A stretch of 30,625 nt of DNA from positions 1 to 30,625 of the forward strand of contig DIGA01000082.1 of NCBI GenBank assembly GCA_002419365.1, written 5' to 3'. The notes below the pieces were generated by a model. That model worked only from the letters and a program-made list of their open reading frames with translations. It ran no database searches and was not told the DNA's origin. Source of the DNA: Mageeibacillus sp. UBA5734. GTDB lineage: Bacteria; Bacillota; Clostridia; Saccharofermentanales; UBA5734. This document shows, one piece after another, positions 1-7,232 of the stretch. The stretch's first letter is position 1, and every line of letters starts with the position of its first letter. Both the position numbers and the translations under genes were made by a program.

Positions 1-14
1 TCACCGTTGATCAT
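1..14 (-). CDS. Start of a gene that runs off the left edge
   Basis: On the minus strand an ATG at 14-12 opens a frame reading Met-Ile-Asn-Gly before the window ends. A GAGGAG-type ribosome binding site (complement of 21-26) lies 7 bases upstream. The start follows the stop of the TIM-barrel gene (37-960) by 22 bases, so the two genes are probably co-transcribed. Too little is visible to say what it encodes. Confidence 0.55.
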
Positions 15-36
15 AGGTTTCTCCTCAACAATCAGC

Positions 37-960
37 TTAATAGCCGACGCTCTTCAAATACTGGAAGCTCCGGGTGACGTCTCTCAGGCTGGTGTCCGAG
101 TTTCTTGGATCGCGCTCTTGCTCGACCGTGACCCAACCCGTGTAACCGATCTCGCGCAGGGCTTTGTTGATGCCGGGATAGTCGATCGCACCGGTGCCGA
201 TCGGACACATGACGCCCTTGGCGCAGGCTTCGAAGAAATCGATCTCGATCTTGAGCATCTCGTCGTAGATTGACTTGTCTACATCTTTGAAGTGGATGTA
301 GTCGATGCGGTCGATGTGGCGGCGGATCCAGGTTTCCGGATCCATGCCGGCATAATAGAGATGGCCGGTGTCAAAGACGAAGCCGGAGAGTTCTTTCGGG
401 ACATCGGCAATGACTTGCTCGATCTCATCAGCGAATTCGATATAGCCGCCGGCATGCGGATGCAGGACAGGGCGGACGCCGTATTTCGTCCAGGCCAGTT
501 CGGCGATGGCGCGGATATTGGCAAGCATGTCCTGGTAACGCTCCGGTGACAGGCGCGGGGCTGTGTCCGGGTGGCCGGCGGTGGTGGCGCGTTCCGGATG
601 GAAATAATCCATGTAGGTCAGGTAGGGGGTCGCAAAACGCTGGCCCGGTTCCTGTTCGTCGCGCGGCAGCTGGGTGATGAAGGAGCAGATGTCCTCAGTC
701 TGTTTCAAGAGGTTTTCACGGTTGGAAGCGCTGACCAGGTCATCAAAAATGGTGCCGACGATGATCGTCAGGCCATTCTTTTTCAGTTCAGCGGTGACAG
801 CGTCGACATCCAGCGGCATGAAGCCATAGGGGCCGAGTTCGATGCCCGTGAATCCGGATTTGCCGGCTTCTTCGAGCACGCGCTGCCAGCTGGGCAGGTA
901 GGGATTTTTTGGATCATCGACGCCCCAGCAACTGGGTGCACAGGCAATGCGGATGCTCAT
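37..960 (-). CDS. Sugar phosphate isomerase/epimerase family TIM-barrel protein (IolE-like)
   Basis: This 307-residue protein resembles the xylose-isomerase-like TIM barrels that include IolE (inosose dehydratase) and sugar epimerases. Visible features are the N-terminal APSCWGVDD segment, GFTGIELGPYGF in the second strand-helix unit, HPHAGGYIEF, FDTGHLYYAG, HFKDVD and the C-terminal WVTVEQERDP. These supply the Glu, Asp and His residues that hold the divalent metal in this family. I chose ATG 960 because GGGAGGA sits about 8 bases upstream; an in-frame start at 1011 lacks this support. It is the first gene of a minus-strand operon that continues off the left edge. The exact substrate cannot be read from sequence; inositol or another polyol/keto-sugar is an inference. 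Confidence 0.85.
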   Translation of the reverse strand: MSIRIACAPSCWGVDDPKNPYLPSWQRVLEEAGKSGFTGIELGPYGFMPLDVDAVTAELKKNGLTIIVGTIFDDLVSASNRENLLKQTEDICSFITQLPRDEQEPGQRFATPYLTYMDYFHPERATTAGHPDTAPRLSPERYQDMLANIRAIAELAWTKYGVRPVLHPHAGGYIEFADEIEQVIADVPKELSGFVFDTGHLYYAGMDPETWIRRHIDRIDYIHFKDVDKSIYDEMLKIEIDFFEACAKGVMCPIGTGAIDYPGINKALREIGYTGWVTVEQERDPRNSDTSLRDVTRSFQYLKSVGY

Positions 961-1020
961 GGTTTTGGTCCTCCCGATGGTAGGATCCGGCACCTCGGCC
1001 GGGATTTTCATTCTGCTATC

Positions 1021-1048
1021 ATTGTAGCGCTCTTCGCCCTGTGGCGAA
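1021..1048 (-). promoter_or_regulatory. Candidate promoter with operator dyad for the TIM-barrel operon
   Basis: Reading the minus strand, TACAAT (1026-1021) matches the sigma-A -10 element in five of six positions. No good -35 is seen. A perfect inverted repeat, TTCGCC-CTGT-GGCGAA (1033-1048), lies in the spacer, where a bound protein would block or remodel polymerase. The weak -35 would suit an activated promoter. Confidence 0.4.
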
Positions 1049-1071
1049 TCAAAATTCTTGTTGAGTTTGTC

Positions 1072-1087
1072 TTGCCATAAGTGGCAA
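1072..1087. promoter_or_regulatory. Second operator-like dyad
   Basis: TTGCCA-TAAG-TGGCAA is a perfect 6-base inverted repeat with a 4-base centre. It has the same architecture as the dyad at 1033-1048, and the two centres are 39 bases apart. It lies between the divergent TIM-barrel and AraC genes. The binding protein is unknown. Confidence 0.4.
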
Positions 1088-1180
1088 ACGCCCCTGAAAA
1101 CAAGCCTTTCCGGGCATCAGGGCCTGGCCTGTGGCACCGGGGCATCATAAATCTTGCGCTCACGGCCAATCGACCTGTCA

Positions 1181-1189
1181 TGGTATCAT
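1181..1189 (+). promoter_or_regulatory. Possible extended -10 promoter of the AraC gene
   Basis: TGGTATCAT fits the TGnTATAAT extended -10 pattern with one mismatch. It lies 62 bases before the chosen start at 1252. No clear -35 is present at the usual distance. Confidence 0.3.
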
Positions 1190-1251
1190 GAAACCAGATG
1201 CATGGGTCGGTTCAGCGCGATCTCAAACCAGGCAGACCAGGGAGCACGTTC

Positions 1252-2118
1252 ATGCCATTTTATTTTCTGGACAATGACCAGGCCATGACCTTTTCACCGG
1301 CGACGCGGCCGAATTTGATCAGTGTGTTCCGGTCCGGAGAGGATGCCATGGTTATGCCGCGCGTCATGCACAAACACGACGACAACCTGGAAATTGTCCT
1401 GATCCTCAAGGGCCAGGGCCAGCACGTGATTGGCGGCCGCTCCTACCTGACTGGACGGGGTGACATCCTGGTCTATAATGCCGGTGTCCTCCACGATGAA
1501 AGCACAGGCCTGAACGAATCGTTGCAGGTCTACTATTGTTCTGCCAACCAGGTCCAGATCCCCGGTTTACCGGCTAATCAGCTGCTACCCAAAGGCAGTC
1601 CGGCTGTCATTCACTGCGGCGAATCGTTGGCCCAGATCGAAACCTTGTTTGGCCTGATGGTTGAGCAGACCGCCCGGCACACGCCCCAGTCCATGGAGAT
1701 TGCCCAGCAGATCCTGTCCATCCTGCTGCTGATGATCCGCAGTCTTGCCCAACAGCAGGTCGCAGACTCACCCCTGACAGAACCTGAACTGGGGCAGCAG
1801 ATCAAGGACTACATCGACCAGAATTATCCGGATGACCTGACCCTGGCTTCCATCGCCGAGGTCTTCCACATCAATCCATACTACTTGTCCCATTTGTTCA
1901 AGGAACAGATCGGATTTTCCCCGATGCAGTACCTGAACCGGCGCCGGATCGGCGAGGCGCAGTCGCTGCTGATCCATTCCGACCGTCCGGTCAAAGACAT
2001 CGCAACAGCGGTTGGTTTCAATCACCTGAACAATTTCCACAATTCCTTCCAGAAAATGGTCGGCATGGCACCGGGGCGCTACCGCAAACAGTGGCACGAA
2101 GGCGATCTGGCCAAATAG
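1252..2118 (+). CDS. AraC-family transcriptional regulator with cupin sensor domain
   Basis: This 288-residue protein has an N-terminal cupin-like ligand domain, with MHKHDDNLEIVLILKG, a GRGDILVYNAG turn and VLHDE. Its C-terminal AraC double helix-turn-helix (about residues 190-285) includes LTLASIAEVFHINPYYLSHL and the typical VKDIATAVGFNHLNNFHNSF followed by FQKMVGMAPGRYRK. ATG 1252 is chosen because AGGGAG (1239-1244) sits 7 bases upstream; the frame is also open to an ATG at 1198, which has no such site. It is divergent from the TIM-barrel gene and probably controls that operon or itself through the dyads at 1033-1087, which is inference. It converges on a second AraC gene with a 6-base gap. 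Confidence 0.9.
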   Translation: MPFYFLDNDQAMTFSPATRPNLISVFRSGEDAMVMPRVMHKHDDNLEIVLILKGQGQHVIGGRSYLTGRGDILVYNAGVLHDESTGLNESLQVYYCSANQVQIPGLPANQLLPKGSPAVIHCGESLAQIETLFGLMVEQTARHTPQSMEIAQQILSILLLMIRSLAQQQVADSPLTEPELGQQIKDYIDQNYPDDLTLASIAEVFHINPYYLSHLFKEQIGFSPMQYLNRRRIGEAQSLLIHSDRPVKDIATAVGFNHLNNFHNSFQKMVGMAPGRYRKQWHEGDLAK

Positions 2119-2124
2119 CTCGGT

Positions 2125-2961
2125 TCAGAATTTCAATTTGCGAAACTGGGCCGGTGTCACACCGGTGCGCTGACCAAAGGACCGGATGAAATGTGAGGTG
2201 GAGTGAAAGCCGCACGCACTGGCGATGCTTTCCACCGATTGTCCGGTCAGGAGCAGATGACGCCTGGCTTCGCTGATCCGGAGACTGATCAGGTATTCAT
2301 GTGGGGACATCTTGTAGTGACGGCGGAACTGGCGGGCAAAATGGCAGAGGCTCACATTAAAGTGGTTGGCGATGTCCGACAACAGCAAATCCTCCCGGAA
2401 ATGTTCCGTCATATAGGCATGGGCCTGGGTGACCAGGGAGTGCTCCAGCGGTATATTGCCAGTGGCGGATTCAATCATGGCGGTCAAAAATCGCGTCAAA
2501 GCCAGATTGATTCCCCAGTCATCATCTGCGGACTGGATCAGCAACTGCCTGAGCCTGAGCATCTCATTGGCAAGTTCCGGTTGATCCGGGGCGATAAATC
2601 CCGTCGCTTCACGCTCAGACAGACACTCATACATGGCTTGGCTCGAGCCACCTTTGAAGTGGACCCAGTCGAAATGGACATCCCCCACGGCCCGGTAGAG
2701 TTGCGGTTTGCGACAATCGATCAGCTGGACACAACCTGCGCGCAAAAGGGTTGTTTGTCCCTCATAGACCAGTTCAAGCTGGCCCTTGTGAATCGAGAAC
2801 AGGAGCAGCGCATCATACTGGTCCCGTTCGATTGTATAGGGCGGCATACAGTGATACGCCCCCCAGAAGGGAATATGAATCAGGGCTGAAAGCGCAGAAG
2901 CCGAAGGATTTAAAATGTGGATTTCTGAATTTGGCAAAACACCCGGCTCATCAATAAGCAT
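2125..2961 (-). CDS. AraC-family transcriptional regulator
   Basis: This 278-residue AraC/XylS-type protein has an N-terminal effector-binding half (for example YDALLLFSIHKGQLELVYEG, with a following DCRKPQLYRA stretch) and a C-terminal DNA-binding domain. The domain shows LLLSDIANHFNVSLCHFARQ, the second helix-turn-helix with VESIASACGFHSTSHFIRSF, and GVTPAQFRKLKF at the very end. The start has a GAGGGA site 4 bases upstream, which is short but acceptable. It is divergent from the UroD-like gene at 3230, which makes that gene its likely target. The two AraC proteins are only distantly alike, so they are not a recent duplication. Confidence 0.9.
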   Translation of the reverse strand: MLIDEPGVLPNSEIHILNPSASALSALIHIPFWGAYHCMPPYTIERDQYDALLLFSIHKGQLELVYEGQTTLLRAGCVQLIDCRKPQLYRAVGDVHFDWVHFKGGSSQAMYECLSEREATGFIAPDQPELANEMLRLRQLLIQSADDDWGINLALTRFLTAMIESATGNIPLEHSLVTQAHAYMTEHFREDLLLSDIANHFNVSLCHFARQFRRHYKMSPHEYLISLRISEARRHLLLTGQSVESIASACGFHSTSHFIRSFGQRTGVTPAQFRKLKF

Positions 2962-3163
2962 ACAATCCCTCAGGCCATCAGGCTAGATTCGAGTCCATGC
3001 GACCTTCAATTCTATTTTATTCCTAGTTTTTTTGTAGGATATTGCCTTGATTCAGGTTTGGGCTATCCAATTCCATCGTAACAGAGAATGATCAAGAAAT
3101 GTATATTTATCGGCAAGAAAGGGTACTGATTTGCTTCAGAACCTGCATTAGACTTGGATCAGA

Positions 3164-3179
3164 TCGTATAATCGTACGA
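3164..3179 (+). promoter_or_regulatory. -10 element overlapped by an inverted repeat, UroD-like gene
   Basis: A perfect TATAAT (3167-3172) lies 57 bases before the ATG at 3230. It is embedded in the dyad TCGTA-N6-TACGA (3164-3179). No good -35 is seen at 16-18 bases, consistent with a promoter needing an activator such as the divergent AraC protein. The rest of the 2962-3229 gap is A/T-rich and shows no gene. Confidence 0.4.
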
Positions 3180-3229
3180 CCATCCATTTTCCGGCCTGGT
3201 CCGGACCTGTCTACGCAAAGGAGCCTGCC

Positions 3230-4534
3230 ATGTTTTCCCAGGGAAATTTCCGAGTCAATTTCAATGCGGCTGACCACAGCAACCTCGTTTTCTCCCAGAG
3301 CGATCGCACGATCTTGCGCGAGCTGGCCCAGCAGGTCGCTGAAATCGCCAGCCGTCCGATCATGGCAGAACACCGCGAACTCTGGTACAAACACAACCAG
3401 CTGGAGGCGACCCGGCCGCTGATCCTGTGTGACCCGGAAAATGGCTGGAACGAGATCATCACGGATGACCAGATCCAGTGCAGCAATAACATAGCCCGCC
3501 ATTGGGAATTCCATTTCAGGAAGCAAATTTTCTGGGGCAACCAGATGGGGGATGATTATGTCGTCGAGCCCGTTTTCGAGATCCCCCATGTCTACGAGGA
3601 AACGCCCTGGACCGTGGCCGGCAGCAAACATCAGGGTACCATGCACGTCACTCAGAGTGACGGTGGTGCTTACCACATCGATACGATCCTCGAAGACTAC
3701 ACCCTGATTGACAAGATTCTCAAGCCACAGATGACCCTTCACCACGACACCACAAAGGTACTTCTGGAACTGGCCCAGGACCTTTTCGGCGATATCCTGG
3801 CGGTACGCATCAACACGCCCTGGTCGTGGTCACTGGGTGGCCTGACAGACGAATTTGCCTTTTTGCGCGGCATGGAGAACATGCTGTACGACTTCTATGA
3901 CGAACCGGAGTCGGTCCATGCAGTGATGGACATTCTGGCCACGGGCACGCTTGAACGCCTCGATTTCCTCGAACGCAGCAACCTCCTGGCCTTGAACAAC
4001 GACGGCACCTATGTGGGCTCCGGCGGCATGGGCTATACCCGTGAGCTGCCCGCTGCTGATTTTACCGGTCACGTGCGTGCCAAAGACCTGTGGGTCCTGG
4101 CTGAAAGCCAGATCACGATCGGCGTCTCTCCGGACATGTTCGCCGAGTTCATCTATCCCTACCAGAAACGGATCACCGACCGCTTCGGTCTCCTTTGCTA
4201 TGGCTGCTGCGAACCGATGGATGACCGCTTTGACATCATCAAGGCTTCCAAAAACCTGCGCCGTGTCTCCGTTTCACCCTGGGCCAACAAACCCCTGATG
4301 GCGGAAAAGCTCGGCGCGAATTATGTCTATTCCTGGAAGGCCAGTCCTTCCCCGCTTGCCCTGCCCCAGCTGGATGAAGGAGTCGTCCGTCAGGAACTGC
4401 GCGACTACCTGGGTGTGACCCGCAACAACCGGGTCGAAATCATCATGAAGGACAACCATACCCTGGGCAGAAACCCCCGCAACCTGACCCGCTGGGTTGA
4501 AATCGCCCACGAAGAGATCGCCCGTCTGGATTAA
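3230..4534 (+). CDS. Uroporphyrinogen decarboxylase/MtaA-like methyltransferase-fold protein
   Basis: This 434-residue protein resembles the large, poorly characterised UroD-like branch found in anaerobic Firmicutes, related to the corrinoid methyltransferases MtaA and CmuA. The C-terminal half carries the family's TIM-barrel signatures: FAEFIYPYQKRITDRFG, then CYGCCEPMDDRFDIIKASKN, where Cys residues sit where MtaA-type enzymes bind zinc, then NLRRVSVSPWA and YVYSWKASPSPLA. AAAGGAG (3217-3223) lies 6 bases before the ATG. It is a single-gene unit between a divergent AraC gene and a hairpin at 4572. True heme-pathway UroD is about 350 residues and lacks the Cys cluster, so hemE is unlikely. 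Methyl transfer or demethylation of a plant- or host-derived compound is inference. Confidence 0.75.
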   Translation: MFSQGNFRVNFNAADHSNLVFSQSDRTILRELAQQVAEIASRPIMAEHRELWYKHNQLEATRPLILCDPENGWNEIITDDQIQCSNNIARHWEFHFRKQIFWGNQMGDDYVVEPVFEIPHVYEETPWTVAGSKHQGTMHVTQSDGGAYHIDTILEDYTLIDKILKPQMTLHHDTTKVLLELAQDLFGDILAVRINTPWSWSLGGLTDEFAFLRGMENMLYDFYDEPESVHAVMDILATGTLERLDFLERSNLLALNNDGTYVGSGGMGYTRELPAADFTGHVRAKDLWVLAESQITIGVSPDMFAEFIYPYQKRITDRFGLLCYGCCEPMDDRFDIIKASKNLRRVSVSPWANKPLMAEKLGANYVYSWKASPSPLALPQLDEGVVRQELRDYLGVTRNNRVEIIMKDNHTLGRNPRNLTRWVEIAHEEIARLD

Positions 4535-4571
4535 GCCCGCACAGACCACCTGCATGTTAAAAATCGGTCAG

Positions 4572-4606
4572 GGCCGGCAGGTCAGCACATGCTTGAACTG
4601 CCGGCC
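4572..4606 (+). terminator. Terminator-like hairpin after the UroD-like gene
   Basis: The nine-base arms GGCCGGCAG (4572-4580) and CTGCCGGCC (4598-4606) pair perfectly around a 17-base loop. The following sequence TTCACTTTA is only moderately T-rich, so it may terminate weakly. Confidence 0.55.
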
Positions 4607-4674
4607 TTCACTTTATGTGCAACATGCACAATCCGGACACGTTTACGGTTGCATCTTTATCAAACATTCCAACC

Positions 4675-4704
4675 TTGACAGATGCTCAAAACCCCTGATA
4701 AGAT
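4675..4704 (+). promoter_or_regulatory. Sigma-A type promoter of the Fe-ADH-domain gene
   Basis: TTGACA (4675-4680) is a perfect -35. After 18 bases comes TAAGAT (4699-4704), preceded by TG in the extended -10 position (4696-4697). The expected transcript starts near 4711, inside a cre-like operator. Confidence 0.6.
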
Positions 4705-4710
4705 CGAATT

Positions 4711-4724
4711 CGTAAACGTTTTCA
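4711..4724 (+). promoter_or_regulatory. cre-like (CcpA/LacI-family) operator at the transcription start
   Basis: CGTAAACGTTTTCA matches the known cre consensus TGWAARCGYTWNCA at all but the first base. The same 8-base core occurs inverted at 4640-4647 (CGTTTACG), so two half-operators flank the promoter. The position over the start of transcription predicts repression when preferred sugars are present; this is inference. Confidence 0.5.
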
Positions 4725-4795
4725 ACTAACACACTGCACAACAGGCTACCCTTTGAAGTCGGGGTCGTTTGAGGCATGCACAAGGGGGAGCCACC

Positions 4796-5458
4796 ATGAT
4801 GATGACCCATGAGCGAACAGAATTGGCCGAGCAAGGCTTGGATCTTCTGGCACACGCCTTTGAACTGTGCCAGGACAAGCAAGCCAAGGGCTATGGCGAT
4901 GGCCTGGCACAGTCTGTCGTGCAAGTGATTTTCCGCGATCTGCCAGCAGCGTGCGGCGACGCAACGGACTCGGCCGCTGCTGAGAGTCTGAAACGGGCAC
5001 AGATCCTGATCGGTTCCTTCATTCGTCAACCAGCGCAGGACATCTGCCACAGTCTATCAGCAACAATCAGCGCAGAGTTTTCCCTGTCCCATGGCAAAGT
5101 CAATGCGATCATCCTGCCGGCGATGCTCAATCATCTGGTCAAGACGTGCAGCGCTTCAGATCGCAGGGATGATTCCAATATCGCCTGCATCCACTGTTAT
5201 GCCAAATTGGCCCGTGTCATCGGATTGACAGTGACGGATGATCTTGATGCCATCGCCAAGCTGGCCCTGGCGGTGCGCAAGCTCAGAGCCCAGGTCGGTT
5301 TGCCCCGGTCCATTGCCGAATTTCTGGTTGATGAATCTGTCTACAGGCAGGCGGTACCAGTCATGGCCAAACGAGCCTGGCTGGGAATTGGCACACGGCC
5401 AGGCCGTCCCAGGCCGTCCGTCCGCGATATCGAGCAGATCCTGCTGGATGCCTTTTGA
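4796..5458 (+). CDS. Stand-alone C-terminal (metal-binding) domain of an iron-containing alcohol dehydrogenase
   Basis: The 220-residue product matches only the helical, metal-binding half of group III (iron) alcohol dehydrogenases. Asp16 and His20 (DLLAH), His85 and His99 reproduce the Asp-x3-His and His-x13-His metal-ligand spacing, followed by HGKVNAIILP. The N-terminal dinucleotide-binding domain with its GGGS motif is absent, and the preceding 260 bases show no remnant of it. GGGGGAG just upstream supports ATG 4796, 4799 or 4802; the frame is open back to 4769. Intact ligands, its own promoter and a good ribosome binding site argue for a functional product, but a decayed gene is possible. 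Without the NAD(P) domain it should not act as a normal dehydrogenase. Confidence 0.75.
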   Translation: MMMTHERTELAEQGLDLLAHAFELCQDKQAKGYGDGLAQSVVQVIFRDLPAACGDATDSAAAESLKRAQILIGSFIRQPAQDICHSLSATISAEFSLSHGKVNAIILPAMLNHLVKTCSASDRRDDSNIACIHCYAKLARVIGLTVTDDLDAIAKLALAVRKLRAQVGLPRSIAEFLVDESVYRQAVPVMAKRAWLGIGTRPGRPRPSVRDIEQILLDAF

Positions 5459-5491
5459 AACCTGAGTACGATTGTCCTGATTGATTCAACC

Positions 5492-5522
5492 TTGCCCGAA
5501 TCAGCTTTGATGGTGCTATAAT
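5492..5522 (+). promoter_or_regulatory. Extended -10 promoter of the universal stress gene
   Basis: A perfect TATAAT (5517-5522) is preceded by TG at 5514-5515. A weak TTGCCC (5492-5497) lies 19 bases upstream, so the extended -10 probably carries the promoter. Confidence 0.5.
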
Positions 5523-5591
5523 GAAATTGACAACAATTTCTTTGCCTGTTCCGGCTGCCTTCACCATTGGTGCAGCAGAAAGGAGCCCATC

Positions 5592-6467
5592 ATGTATGAG
5601 AATATTCTTGTTGTTTCTGAGATGTCATCCAATCACGACCTCGTCCTGCAGTCACTGGGCAGTCTGAAACGGCTGGGAGCCAAGACGTGTTATCTCCACC
5701 AGTACATCAATCCCATGGAAGCCAACGAAACGATCTCGACGTTTATTCTCGACACCTATCGCGCCAGTCTGGAGCGGCAAAAGCAGCTGCTCACGGATGA
5801 AGGTTTTACCGTCGAAGTCATTGAGCGCGGCGGACTCCTGCGCACAGATGAATTGTTTGACCTGGCCCGGGAAAAGGGCTGTTCACTGGTCGTGACAGGT
5901 TCACCCAAGCATACCAAAATCGGGACCTTGCTTTTTGGCGGCATGACCAGCATGATCATGCACCATGCCACTCTCCCTCTATTGATCATCCGGATTCCAA
6001 CCACGCCTGCACCGGATGAGAAATACCTGTCCTGGGACCTGTTAACCAGTCACATCCTGTTCCCGACAGATTTCTCGGAAAATGCCCGCCAGGCTTTCGA
6101 ACACGTCAAGCAGCTGGTAGCTGCTGGTGTTGGCCGGGTCACACTCCTGCACGTTCAGGACAAGAATAAAATCAACCCCCATCTGGTGGAAAAGCTGGAA
6201 GCCTTCAACGAGGCCGATCAAGCCAGGCTGGCTCAGCTGGCGGATGAACTCAAGGCAGTGGGTCCGGTCGAGGTCGAAACCAGCTTGCCGTTTGGCTCTC
6301 CGACTGCAGAGGTCCTCAAGGTCATCCGTGAGCATGATGTCTCGCTGGTTATCATGGGCAGCCAGGGACTCGGTTTTATCGAGGAACTCTACCTCGGCAG
6401 CGTCAGCCACAACATCGCCCGCTTGTCCGATGCCTCGGTTCTCCTGATCCCGATCAAACGCGACTAA
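5592..6467 (+). CDS. Tandem-domain universal stress protein (UspA family)
   Basis: This 291-residue cytoplasmic protein contains two Usp domains. The first (about 1-140) starts MYENILVVSEMSS and ends PLLIIRIP. The second (about 150-291) starts HILFPTDFSENARQAFEHVK. The second keeps the ATP-binding signature G-x2-G-x9-G-S (GSQGLGFIEELYLGS, about 256-270). In the first, GSPKHTKIGTLLFGG has Lys in place of the second Gly, so nucleotide binding there is doubtful. AAAGGAG lies 6 bases before the ATG. The gene has its own extended -10 promoter and is followed by a hairpin, so it is probably monocistronic. Tandem Usp proteins act in stress adaptation; the specific signal is unknown. Confidence 0.92.
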   Translation: MYENILVVSEMSSNHDLVLQSLGSLKRLGAKTCYLHQYINPMEANETISTFILDTYRASLERQKQLLTDEGFTVEVIERGGLLRTDELFDLAREKGCSLVVTGSPKHTKIGTLLFGGMTSMIMHHATLPLLIIRIPTTPAPDEKYLSWDLLTSHILFPTDFSENARQAFEHVKQLVAAGVGRVTLLHVQDKNKINPHLVEKLEAFNEADQARLAQLADELKAVGPVEVETSLPFGSPTAEVLKVIREHDVSLVIMGSQGLGFIEELYLGSVSHNIARLSDASVLLIPIKRD

Positions 6468-6480
6468 GGTGCCAGGCACC
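6468..6480. repeat. Short GC-rich palindrome
   Basis: GGTGCCAGGCACC is a perfect 6-base inverted repeat around one base. It starts immediately after the stop codon of the universal stress gene. It is too small to call a terminator by itself. Confidence 0.3.
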
Positions 6481-6508
6481 AGTTTGTGCACCATGTCGGG
6501 CGCACAAT

Positions 6509-6539
6509 AAGGCCGGAGTGGATATAAACCTCCGGCCTT
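6509..6539. terminator. Hairpin between convergent stress-protein and rubrerythrin genes
   Basis: AAGGCCGGAG (6509-6518) pairs with CTCCGGCCTT (6530-6539) around an 11-base loop. The plus strand continues TTCTG. It sits between convergent genes (6467 and 6567), so it may serve both, with better tail quality on the plus strand. Confidence 0.65.
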
Positions 6540-6566
6540 TCTGATGTCTGTGGATTGGATGAGAAA

Positions 6567-7232
6567 TCAGTAGTTTTCCTTGCGGACTTCGAAGAAACTC
6601 TGGGCGAAACCGCAGACAGGGCACTGTTCGGGTGCTTTCCGGCCCATGACGAGGTGACCGCAGATGCGGCATTCCCACATGGTCAATTCACCCTTTTCGA
6701 AAACCTGCTTCATTTCAACATTCTGCAGCAGGGCGCGGTAGCGTTCTTCATGGGCTTTCTCGATCGCACCGACAGCACGGAAACGTTCTGCGAGGTCCGG
6801 GAAACCTTCGGCATCGGCGTCTTTAGCGAACCGGTCATACATGTCGGTCCATTCGTAGTGCTCGCCCTCGGCGGCAGCCAGGAGGTTTTCGGCGGTGCCG
6901 CCGATGTGACCGAGGGCATCGTACCAGAGACGGGCATGTTCTTGCTCATTGCGGGCAGTCTTGAGGAAAATTTCAGCCAACTGGTCGTAGCCTTCGCGCT
7001 GGGCGACTCCAGCGAAGTAGGTGTATTTGTTGCGGGCCTGGCTCTCACCGGCAAAGGCTTCAGCAAGGTTCTTCTCGGTTTTTGTACCGGCATAGCGGTT
7101 GGCTGTGGTTTCCTTTTTCCCACCAATGCGTTCGAAGGCGTCGGCTGGGGCTTTGCAGACGGGGCAGGTGAAACCAGCCGGCAGTTCACCTTCAAAGATG
7201 AAGCCACAGACGGTGCAACGATACTTGGGCAT
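6567..7232 (-). CDS. Rubrerythrin (221 residues) from an internal start inside the fusion frame
   Basis: ATG 7232-7230 begins MPKYRCTVCGF and has a perfect AAGGAGG (complement of 7241-7247) 8 bases upstream. That Shine-Dalgarno sequence is itself read in the long frame as Lys-Glu-Glu. The ordinary rubrerythrin should therefore also be made separately. It has an N-terminal rubredoxin (Cys6, Cys9, Cys23, Cys26), a diiron four-helix domain and a C-terminal rubredoxin, the order seen in clostridial reverse rubrerythrins with an extra rubredoxin. Rubrerythrins reduce hydrogen peroxide in anaerobes. Confidence 0.75.
   Translation of the reverse strand: MPKYRCTVCGFIFEGELPAGFTCPVCKAPADAFERIGGKKETTANRYAGTKTEKNLAEAFAGESQARNKYTYFAGVAQREGYDQLAEIFLKTARNEQEHARLWYDALGHIGGTAENLLAAAEGEHYEWTDMYDRFAKDADAEGFPDLAERFRAVGAIEKAHEERYRALLQNVEMKQVFEKGELTMWECRICGHLVMGRKAPEQCPVCGFAQSFFEVRKENY

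Noticed and set aside
3230..4534. hemE, the heme-pathway uroporphyrinogen decarboxylase
   Set aside because: The protein is about 80 residues too long, has a Cys-rich segment and lies outside any heme gene cluster.
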